A stretch of 64,000 nucleotides of DNA from Platycnemis pennipes (Eukaryota > Arthropoda > Insecta > Odonata > Platycnemididae): assembly GCA_933228895.1 (NCBI GenBank), contig OW121852.1, positions 133,791,544-133,855,543 on the forward strand, in the 5' to 3' direction. Shown one piece after another: positions 43,370-53,338 of this stretch. The notes under the pieces are model-generated. The model had not been told where the DNA came from. It saw only the letters and a list, made by a program, of their open reading frames with translations, and did not search any database. The position numbers and the translations under genes are program-made. Positions within the stretch are counted from its first letter, which is position 1. Each line of letters opens with the position of its first letter.

Positions 43370-43950
43370 CATCCTATAAAAATAAAAAAATCCACTTCTC
43401 AGGCTTCCACTCAAACTTGGATTTTTTCATCTGAATTCATTTCTCCCGCTGTTTTTTATCTAAAATTAACAATTTCGCCCGTCTGCAGCTCTGTTCACCA
43501 AAATTTATGCAAAACATTCTAGTGAAATAAAAAAATCCACTTCTCAGGCTTCCACTCAAACTTGGATTTTTTCATCTGAACTCATTTCTCCCGCTGTTTT
43601 TTATCTAAAATTAACAATTTCGCCCGTCTGCAGCTCTGTTCACTAAAATTTATGAAAAACATCCTATAAAAATAAAAAAATCCACTTCTCAGGCTTCCAC
43701 TCAAACTTGGATTTTTTCATCTGAATTCATTTCTCCCGCTGTTTTTTATCTAAAATTAACAATTTCGCCCGTCTGCAGCTCTGTTCACCAAAATTTATGC
43801 AAAACATTCTAGTGAAATAAAAAAATCCACTTCTCAGGCTTCCACTCAAACTTGGATTTTTTCATCTGAATTCATTTCTCCCGCTGTTTTTTATCTAAAA
43901 TTAACAATTTCGCCCGTCTGCAGCTCTGTTCACTAAAATTTATGAAAAAC
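43370..43950. repeat. Local 2-monomer (290-bp) alternating module
   Basis: Two monomer types alternate here: CACTAAAATTTATGAAAAAC with CCTATAAAAAT, and CACCAAAATTTATGCAAAAC with ATTCTAGTGAAAT. ATTCTAGTG recurs at about 43515 and 43805, with a related earlier copy near 42935. This is a small recent dimer expansion. Confidence 0.6.
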
Positions 43951-44019
43951 ATCCTATAAAAATAAAAAAATCCACTTCTCAGGCTTCCACTCAAACTTGG
44001 ATTTTTTCATCTGAATTCA

Positions 44020-44340
44020 TTTCTCCCGCTTTTTTTTATCTAAAATTAACAATTTCGCCCGTCTGCAGCTCTGTTCACTAAAATTTATGAAAAACATCCT
44101 ATAAAAATAAAAAAATCCATTTCTCAGGCTTCCACTCAAACTTGGATTTTTTCATCTGAATTCATTTCTCCCGCTTTTTTTTATCTAAAATTAACAATTT
44201 CGCCCGTCTGCAGCTCTGTTCACTAAAATTTATGAGAAACATCCTAGTAAAATAAAAAAATCCACTTCTCAGGCTTCCACTCAAACTTGGATTTTTTCAT
44301 CTGAATTCATTTCTCCCGCTTTTTTTTATCTAAAATTAAC
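44020..44340. repeat. Run of three monomers sharing a CCCGCTTTTTTT variant
   Basis: Three successive monomers (near 44030, 44173 and 44320) carry T where others have G or A in CCCGCTG/CCCGCTA. A rare change shared by neighbours shows very local amplification. Confidence 0.65.
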
Positions 44341-47300
44341 AATTTCGCCCGTCTGCAGCTCTGTTCACTAAAATTTATGAGAAACATCGTAGTAAAATAA
44401 AAAAATCCACTTCTCAGGCTTCCACTCAAACTTGGATTTTTTCATCTGAATTCATTTCTCCCGCTGTTTTTTATCTAAAATTAACAATTTCGCCCGTCTG
44501 CAGCTCTGTTCACCAAAATTTATGAAAAACATCCTATAAAAATAAAAAAATCCACTTCTCAGGCTTCCACTCAAACTTGGATTTTTTCATCTGAATTCAT
44601 TTCTCCCGCTGTTTTTTATCTAAAATTAACAATTTCGCCCGTCTGCAGCTCTGTTCACTAAAATTTATGAAAAACATCCTATAAAAATAAAAAAATCCAC
44701 TTCTCAAGCTTCCACTCAAACTTGGATTTTTTCATCTGAATTCATTTCTCCCGCTGTTTTTTATCTAAAATTAACAATTTCGCCCGTCTGCAGCTCTGTT
44801 CACTAAAATTTATGAAAAACATCCTATAAAAATAAAAAAATCCACTTCTCAGGCTTCCACTCAAACTTGGATTTTATCATCTGAATTCATTTCTCCCGCT
44901 GTTTTTTATCTAAAATTAACAATTTCGCCCGTCTGCAGCTCTGTTCACTAAAATTTATGAAAAACATCCTAGTAAAATAAAAAAATCCACTTCTCAGGCT
45001 TCCACTCAAACTTGGATTTTTTCATCTGAATTCATTTCTCCCGCTGTTTTTTATCTAAAATTAACAATTTCGCCCGTCTGCAGCTCTGTTCACTAAAATT
45101 TATGAAAAACATCCTAGTAAAATAAAAAAATCCACTTCTCAGGCTTCCACTCAAACTTGGATTTTTTCATCTGAATTCATTTCTCCCGCTGTTTTCTATC
45201 TAAAATTAACCATTTCGCCCGTCTGCAGCTCTGTTCACTAAAATTTATGCAAAACATCCTAGTAAAATAAAAAAATCCACCTCTCAGGCTTCCACTCAAA
45301 CTTGGATTTTTTCATCTGAATTCATTTCTCCCGCTGTTTTTTATCTAAAATTAACAATTTCGCCCGTCTGCAGCTCTGTTCACTAAAATTTATGAGAAAC
45401 ATCCTATAAAAATAAAAAAATCCACTTCTCAGGCTTCCACTCAAACTTGGATTTTTTCATCTGAATTCATTTCTCCCGCTGTTTTTTATCTAAAATTAAC
45501 AATTTCGCCCGTCTGCAGCTCTGTTCACTAAAAATTATGAGAAACATCCTATAAAAATAAAAAAATCCACTTCTCAGGCTTCCACTCAAACTTGGATTTT
45601 TTCATCTGAATTCATTTCTCCCGCTGTTTTTTATCTAAAATTAACAATTTCGCCCGTCTGCAGCTCTGTTCACTAAAATTTATGAGAAACATCCTAGTAA
45701 AATAAAAAAATCCACTTCTCAGGCTTCCACTCAAACTTGGATTTTTTCATCTGAATTCATTTCTCCCGCTGTTTTTTATCTAAAATTAACAATTTCGCCC
45801 GTCTGCAGCTCTGTTCACTAAAATTTATGAAAAACATCCTATAAAAATAAAAAAATCCACTTCTCAGGCTTCCACTCAAACTTGGATTTTTTCATCTGAA
45901 TTCATTTCTCCCGCTGTTTTTTATCTAAAATTAACAATTTCGCCCGTCTGCAGCTCTGTTCACTAAAATTTATGAGAAACATCCTAGTAAAATAAAAAAA
46001 TCCACTTCTCAGGCTTCCACTCAAACTTGGATTTTTTCATCTGAATTCATTTCTCCCGCTGTTTTTTATCTAAAATTAACAATTTCGCCCGTCTGCAGCT
46101 CTGTTCACTAAAATTTATGAGAAACATCCTATAAAAATAAAAAAATCCACTTCTCAGGCTTCCACTCAAACTTGGATTTTTTCATCTGAATTCATTTCTC
46201 CCGCTGTTTTTTATCTAAAATTAACAATTTCGCCCGTCTGCAGCTCTGTTCACTAAAATTTATGCAAAACATCCTAGTAAAATAAAAAAATCCACTTCTC
46301 AGGCTTCCACTCAAACTTGGATTTTTTCATCTGAATTCATTTCTCCCGCTGTTTTTTATCTAAAATTAACAATTTCGCCCGTCTGCAGCTCTGTTCACTA
46401 AAATTTATGAGAAACATCCTATAAAAATAAAAAAATCCACTTCTCAGGCTTCCACTCAAACTTGGATTTTTTCATCTGAATTCATTTCTCCCGCTGTTTT
46501 TTATCTAAAATTAACAATTTCGCCCGTCTGCAGCTCTGTTCACTAAAATTTATGAGAAACATCCTATAAAAATAAAAAAATCCACTTCTCAGGCTTCCAC
46601 TCAAACTTGGATTTTTTCATCTGAATTCATTTCTCCCGCTGTTTTTTATCTAAAATTAACAATTTCGCCCGTCTGCAGCTCTGTTCACTAAAATTTATGA
46701 GAAACATCCTATAAAAATAAAAAAATCCACTTCTCAGGCTTCCACTCAAACTTGGATTTTTTCATCTGAATTCATTTCTCCCGCTGTTTTTTATCTAAAA
46801 TTAACAATTTCGCCCGTCTGCAGCTCTGTTCACTAAAATTTATGAGAAACATCCTATAAAAATAAAAAAATCCACTTCTCAGGCTTCCACTCAAACTTGG
46901 ATTTTTTCATCTGAATTCATTTCTCCCGCTGTTTTTTATCTAAAATTAACAATTTCGCCCATCTGCAGCTCTGTTCACTAAAATTTATGAGAAACATCCT
47001 ATAAAAATAAAAAAATCCACTTCTCAGGCTTCCACTCAAACTTGGATTTTTTCATCTGAATTCATTTCTCCCGCTGTTTTTTATCTAAAATTAACAATTT
47101 CGCCCGTCTGCAGCTCTGTTCACTAAAATTTATGAGAAACATTCTAGTGAAATAAAAAAATCCACTTCTCAGGCTTCCACTCAAACTTGGATTTTTTCAT
47201 CTGAATTCATTTCTCCCGCTGTTTTTTATCTAAAATTAACAATTTCGCCCGTCTGCAGCTCTGTTCACTAAAATTTATGAGAAACATCCTATAAAAATAA

Positions 47301-50300
47301 AAAAATCCACTTCTCAGGCTTCCACTCAAACTTGGATTTTTTCATCTGAATTCATTTCTCCCGCTGTTTTTTATCTAAAATTAACAATTTCGCCCGTCTG
47401 CAGCTCTGTTCACTAAAATTTATGAAAAACATCCTATAAAAATAAAAAAATCCACTTCACAGGCTTCCACTCAAACTTGGATTTTTTCATCTGAATTCAT
47501 TTCTCCCGCTGTTTTTTATCTAAAATTAACAATTTCGCCCGTCTGCAGCTCTGTTCACTAAAATTTATGAGAAACATCCTATAAAAATAAAAAAATCCAC
47601 TTCTCAGGCTTCCACTCAAACTTGGATTTTTTCATCTGAATTCATTTCTCCCGCTGTTTTTTATCTAAAATTAACAATTTCGCCCGTCTGCAGCTCTGTT
47701 CACTAAAATTTATGAGAAACATCCTATAAAAATAAAAAAATCCACTTCTCAGGCTTCCACTCAAACTTGGATTTTTTCATCTGAATTCATTTCTCCCGCT
47801 GTTTTTTATCTAAAATTAACAATTTCGCCCGTCTGCAGCTCTGTTCACTAAAATTTATGAAAAACATCCTATAAAAATAAAAAAATCCACTTCTCAGGCT
47901 TCCACTCAAACTTGGATTTTTTCATCTGAATTCATTTCTCCCGCTGTTTTTTATCTAAAATTAACAATTTCGCCCGTCTGCAGCTCTGTTCACTAAAATT
48001 TATGAAAAACATCCTAGTAAAATAAAAAAATCCACTTCTCAGGCTTCCACTCAAACTTGGATTTTTTCATCTGAATTCATTTCTCCCGCTGTTTTTTATC
48101 TAAAATTAACAATTTCGCCCATCTGCAGCTCAGTTCACCAAAATTTATGCAAAACATCCTAGTGAAATAAAAAAATCCACTTCTCAGGCTTCCACTTAAA
48201 CTTGGATTTTTTCATCTGAATTCATTTCTCCCGCTGTTTTTTATCTAAAATTAACAATTTCGCCCATCTGCAGCTCTGTTCACTAACATTTATGAGAAAC
48301 ATCCTATAAAAATAAAAAAATCCACTTCTCAGGCTTCCACTCAAACTTGGATTTTTTCATCTGAATTCATTTCTCCCGCTGTTTTTTATCTAAAATTAAC
48401 AATTTCGCCCATCTGCAGCTCTGTTCACTAAAATTTATGAAAAACATCCTAGTAAAATAAAAAAATCCACTTCTCAGGCTTCCACTCAAACTTGGATTTT
48501 TTCATCTGAATTCATTTCTCCCGCTGTTTTTTATCTAAAATTAACAATTTCGCCCATCTGCAGCTCAGTTCACCAAAATTTATGCAAAACATCCTAGTGA
48601 AATAAAAAAATCCACTTCTCAGGCTTCCACTCAAACTTGGATTTTTTCATCTGAATTCATTTCTCCCGCTGTTTTTTATCTAAAATTAACAATTTCGCCC
48701 ATCTGCAGCTCTGTTCACTAAAATTTATGAGAAACATCCTATAAAAATAAAAAAATCCACTTCTCAGGCTTCCACTCAAACTTGGATTTTTTCATCTGAA
48801 TTCATTTCTCCCGCTGTTTTTTATCTAAAATTAACAATTTCGCCCATCTGCAGCTCTGTTCACTAAAATTTATGAAAAACATCCTAGTAAAATAAAAAAA
48901 TCCACTTCTCAGGCTTCCACTCAAACTTGGATTTTTTCATCTGAATTCATTTCTCCCGCTGTTTTTTATCTAAAATTAACAATTTCGCCCATCTGCAGCT
49001 CTGTTCACTAAAATTTATGAGAAACATCCTATAAAAATAAAAAAATCCACTTCTCAGGCTTCCACTCAAACTTGGATTTTTTCATCTGAATTCATTTCTC
49101 CGGCTGTTTTTTATCTAAAATTAACAATTTCGCCCATCTGCAGCTCTGTTCACTAAAATTTATGAAAAACATCCTAGTGAAATAAAAAAATCCACTTCTC
49201 AGGCTTCCACTCAAACTTGGATTTTTTCATCTGAATTCATTTCTCCCGCTGTTTTTTATCTAAAATTAACAATTTCGCCCATCTGCAGCTCAGTTCACCA
49301 AAATTTATGCAAAACATCCTAGTGAAATAAAAAAATCCACTCCTCAGGCTTCCACTCAAACTTGGATTTTTTCATCTGAATTCATTTCTCCCGCTGTTTT
49401 TTATCTAAAATTAACAATTTCGCCCATCTGCAGCTCTGTTCACTAAAATTTATGAGAAACATCCTATAAAAATAAAAAAATCCACTTCTCAGGCTTCCAC
49501 TCAAACTTGGATTTTTTCATCTGAATTCATTTCTCCCGCTGTTTTTTATCTAAAATTAACAATTTCGCCCGTCTGCAGCTCTGTTCACTAAAATTTATGA
49601 GAAACATCCTATAAAAATAAAAAAATCCACTTCTCAGGCTTCCACTCAAACTTGGATTTTTTCATCTGAATTCATTTCTCCCGCTGTTTTCTATCTAAAA
49701 TTAACAATTTCGCCCGTCTGCAGCTCTGTTCACTAAAATTTATGCAAAACATCCTAGTAAAATAAAAAAATCCACTTCTCAGGCTTCCACTCAAACTTGG
49801 ATTTTTTCATCTGAATTCATTTCTCCCGCTGTTTTTTATCTAAAATTAACAATTTCGCCCATCTGCAGCTCTGTTCACTAAAATTTATGCAAAACATCCT
49901 AGTAAAATAAAAAAATCCACTTCTCAGGCTTCCACTCAAACTTGGATTTTTTCATCTGAATTCATTTCTCCCGCTGTTTTTTATCTAAAATTAACAATTT
50001 CGCCCGTCTGCAGCTCTGTTCACTAAAATTTATGCAAAACATCCTAGTAAAATAAAAAAATCCACTTCTCAGGCTTCCACTCAAACTTGGATTTTTTCAT
50101 CTGAATTCATTTCTCCCGCTGTTTTTTATCTAAAATTAACAATTTCGCCCGTCTGCAGCTCTGTTCACTAAAATTTATGAGAAACATCCTATAAAAATAA
50201 AAAAATCCACTTCTCAGGCTTCCACTCAAACTTGGATTTTTTCATCTGAATTCATTTCTCCCGCTGTTTTTTATCTAAAATTAACAATTTCGCCCGTCTG

Positions 50301-52562
50301 CAGCTCTGTTCACTAAAATTTATGCAAAACATCCTAGTAAAATAAAAAAATCCACTTCTCAGGCTTCCACTCAAACTTGGATTTTTTCATCTGAATTCAT
50401 TTCTCCCGCTGTTTTTTATCTAAAATTAACAATTTCGCCCGTCTGCAGCTCTGTTCACTAAAATTTATGCAAAACATCCTAGTAAAATAAAAAAATCCAC
50501 TTCTCAGGCTTCCACTCAAACTTGGATTTTTTCATCTGAATTCATTTCTCCCGCTGTTTTTTATCTAAAATTAACAATTTCGCCCGTCTGCAGCTCTGTT
50601 CACTAAAATTTATGCAAAACATCCTAGTAAAATAAAAAAATCCACTTCTCAGGCTTCCACTCAAACTTGGATTTTTTCATCTGAATTCATTTCTCCCGCT
50701 GTTTTTTATCTAAAATTAACAATTTCGCCCGTCTGCAGCTCTGTTCACTAAAATTTATGCAAAACATCCTAGTAAAATAAAAAAATCCACTTCTCAGGCT
50801 TCCACTCAAACTTGGATTTTTTCATCTGAATTCATTTCTCCCGCTGTTTTTTATCTAAAATTAACAATTTCGCCCGTCTGCAGCTCTGTTCACTAAAATT
50901 TATGAGAAACATCCTATAAAAATAAAAAAATCCACTTCTCAGGCTTCCACTCAAACTTGGATTTTTTCATCTGAATTCATTTCTCGCGCTGTTTTTTATC
51001 TAAAATTAACAATTTCGCCCGTCTGCAGCTCTGTTCACTAAAATTTATGCAAAACATCCTAGTAAAATAAAAAAATCCACTTCTCAGGCTTCCACTCAAA
51101 CTTGGATTTTTTCATCTGAATTCATTTCTCCCGCTGTTTTTTATCTAAAATTAACAATTTCGCCCGTCTGCAGCTCTGTTCACTAAAATTTATGCAAAAC
51201 ATCCTAGTAAAATAAAAAAATCCACTTCTCAGGCTTCCACTCAAACTTGGATTTTTTCATCTGAATTCATTTCTCCCGCTGTTTTTTATCTAAAATTAAC
51301 AATTTCGCCCGTCTGCAGCTCTGTTCACTAAAATTTATGAGAAACATCCTATAAAAATAAAAAAATCCACTTCTCAGGCTTCCACTCAAACTTGGATTTT
51401 TTCATCTGAATTCATTTCTCCCGCTGTTTTTTATCTAAAATTAACAATTTCGCCCGTCTGCAGCTCTGTTCACTAAAATTTATGCAAAACATCCTAGTAA
51501 AATAAAAAAATCCACTTCTCAGGCTTCCACTCAAACTTGGATTTTTTCATCTGAATTCATTTCTCCCGCTGTTTTTTATCTAAAATTAACAATTTCGCCC
51601 GTCTGCAGCTCTGTTCACTAAAATTTATGAAAAACATCCTAGTGAAATAAAAAAATCCACTTCTCAGGCTTCCACTCAAACTTGGATTTTTTCATCTGAA
51701 TTCATTTCTCCCGCTGTTTTTTATCTAAAATTAACAATTTCGCCCGTCTGCAGCTCTGTTCACTAAAATTTATGCAAAACATCCTAGTAAAATAAAAAAA
51801 TCCACTTCTCAGGCTTCCACTCAAACTTGGATTTTTTCATCTGAATTCATTTCTCCCGCTGTTTTTTTATCTAAAATTAACAATTTCGCCCGTCTGCAGC
51901 TCTGTTCACTAAAATTTATGAAAAACATCCTAGTGAAATAAAAAAATCCACTTCTCAGGCTTCCACTCAAACTTGGATTTTTTCATCTGAATTCATTTCT
52001 CCCGCTGTTTTTTATCTAAAATTAACAGTTTCGCCCGTCTGCAGCTCTGTTCACTAAAATTTATGAAAAACATCCTAGTAAAATAAAAAAATCCACTTCT
52101 CAGGCTTCCACTCAAACTTGGATTTTTTCATCTGAATTCATTTCTCCCGCTGTTTTTTATCTAAAATTAACAATTTCGCCCGTCTGCAGCTCTGTTCACT
52201 AAAATTTATGAGAAACATCCTATAAAAATAAAAAAATCCACTTCTCAGGCTTCCACTCAAACTTGGATTTTTTCATCTGAATTCATTTCTCCCGCTGTTT
52301 TTTATCTAAAATTAACAATTTCGCCCGTCTGCAGATCTGTTCACTAAAATTTATGAGAAACATCCTATAAAAATAAAAAAATCCACTTCTCAGGCTTCCA
52401 CTCAAACTTGGATTTTTTCATCTGAATTCATTTCTCCCGCTGTTTTTTATCTAAAATTAACAATTTCGCCCGTCTGCAGCTCTGTTCACTAAAATTTATG
52501 CAAAACATCCTAGTGAAATAAAAAAATCCACTTCTCAGGCTTCCACTCAAACTTGGATTTTT

Positions 52563-52575
52563 TCATCTGAATTCA
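52563..52575. repeat. Target-site duplication, left copy (TCATCTGAATTCA)
   Basis: This 13-bp satellite sequence stands directly before the element and is repeated exactly at 57998-58010 directly after it. The last A could also belong to the adjacent A run, so the duplication is 12-13 bp. It contains the TGAATTCA palindrome of the monomer. Confidence 0.92.
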
Positions 52576-52589
52576 AAAAAAAAAAAAAA
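52575..52589. repeat. A15 run at the 3' junction (T run on the coding strand)
   Basis: Fifteen A residues on the plus strand lie between satellite TGAATTC and GGGCTTGATT of the element; the first A is shared with the target-site duplication. For a minus-strand LINE with a poly(A) tail one expects T on the plus strand here. The polarity is therefore reversed. Confidence 0.9.
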
Positions 52590-52605
52590 GGGCTTGATTT
52601 GGACC

Positions 52606-52618
52606 GCGCCGAAGGCGC
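52606..52618 (-). promoter_or_regulatory. Terminal 3' UTR hairpin GCGCC-TTC-GGCGC
   Basis: A perfect 5-bp GC stem with a 3-nt loop lies about 20 nt from the end of the element. It may contribute to the RNA structure recognised by the RT; this is inference from position and symmetry only. Confidence 0.5.
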
Positions 52619-52635
52619 TTCATTCCTTCCGTTCC

Positions 52636-52652
52636 GGTGAACAAAATTCACC
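52636..52652 (-). promoter_or_regulatory. 3' UTR hairpin GGTGAA-TTTTG-TTCACC
   Basis: A perfect 6-bp stem with a 5-nt loop, nested beside a longer TTCCGG/CCGGAA inverted repeat (52632-52637, 52657-52662). The two pairings overlap, so they would be alternatives. Together with the neighbouring GC hairpin this makes the last 90 nt of the element strongly structured. Confidence 0.5.
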
Positions 52653-52856
52653 CCAACCGGAATTATACAGAGGTAGCTCGAAAAAATATAAAATTTACTG
52701 TTGTTTGCGTTGGTGGTTGTGTGTGTTTTGTTTGTGTGAAATTGAAACTTAAATTTATTTACAATTTTACAACTCCTGCTTTAGAACATTAGTTGCAGGA
52801 GCGCTAGAATTAGAGAACTTAAACTAATTATATAATGTATATATATTATTTATTTA

Positions 52857-52890
52857 TTTTTTTTTTTTTTTTTCCTTTGGCTTCCTTTCC

Positions 52891-52916
<26 letters not shown>
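52857..52916 (-). repeat. Two internal A tracts (T17 and T26 on the plus strand)
   Basis: On the coding strand there is an A26 tract (52891-52916), a purine-rich spacer of 17 nt (52874-52890), and an A17 tract (52857-52873) followed by TAAATAAATAA. They look like a poly(A) tail but lie about 280-340 bp inside the element end. They could be a fossil tail, or an A-rich part of the normal 3' UTR. Confidence 0.85.
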
Positions 52917-52921
<5 letters not shown>

Positions 52922-53338
52922 GAACAAGGAGGAAGTGGTGGGCCTTCTTTTCTGGTTTTGTGTTTACTTTTTTTCTTATTTTTTCATTTTTTTGTCATTT
53001 TCTTTTTTTGGGAATCACCTGCTTCGGAGATTCCGGCCATCTTTTCCAACAACATAACATAATAATAGTAATAATAAATTGTTAAACAATGTAAAAACTG
53101 ACAAAAACAGTGAATTATATTTTTTGGCACGTATTTATATGATGGACGTGTCCAAACTCCGCTTGGTACTTAAAGCGGCGCAAATCAAAAACCTTTCTCC
53201 GAAACGGTACGACCCCGCTGGGGCCGGTGTGGACCGAGCGGAGTCGCAGCGCTTTTGAAATGACAATTACAGTGAAATGATTATAGGAAGATGAATAAAC
53301 CCTTTAAAACTTAATGACTAAAAGAGAATAGGATAGAC

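Larger units (their letters stand above)
1..52575. repeat. 145-bp satellite array, left block (about 362 monomers)
   Basis: This block is a head-to-tail tandem array without interruption. The same monomer recurs every 145 bp; for example the first ACCA/ACTA anchors fall at 1, 147, 292 and 437, the first monomer having one extra T. Counting from TCATCTGAATTCA at 76 to the copy at 52563 gives 362 x 145 minus 3 bp. That drift equals the sum of the indels I found between the anchors: +1 near 110, 13880, 14313, 32841 and 51865; -1 near 22940, 23090, 23230 and 26280; -4 at 38150. Monomer GC is about 33% with three CpG sites. Monomers differ mostly at a handful of recurring positions. A 145-bp period is near nucleosome scale and fits a pericentromeric or centromeric satellite, but no location can be proven here. 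No gene is visible in these 52 kb; 145 is not a multiple of 3, so open frames in the array are short. Confidence 0.98.
52590..53338 (-). other. 3' untranslated region of the retrotransposon
   Basis: This is non-coding sequence between the ORF2 stop and the element end. Read on the coding strand it holds, in order: a GC-rich part (53160-53260) with CCCC-GCT-GGGG (53213-53223); an inverted repeat GGAATC/GATTCC (53011-53016, 53029-53034); two long A tracts; an AT-rich part with TAAATAAATAA; and a GC-richer terminal 100 nt with two hairpins. LINE 3' ends are the recognition site for the element's own RT, so the terminal hairpins are reasonable candidates for that role. No substantial reading frame is present; the only coding-strand ATG I followed (53040) gives an 18-codon frame that I do not call. 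Confidence 0.8.

Noticed and set aside
1..52575. CENP-B box in the satellite monomer
   Set aside because: TTTCGCCCGTCTGCAG has the TTCG start but not the A and CGGG positions of the known motif; no match on either strand.
53030..53042. Short ORF (18 codons) starting at the 3' UTR ATG on the minus strand at 53040
   Set aside because: Too short and low in complexity (Lys-rich from an A tract) to be called a gene.
52576..53338. Second independent transposon (SINE) at the 3' end as an annotated feature
   Set aside because: No clear A and B boxes or own target duplication could be identified; kept only as a hypothesis in the findings.
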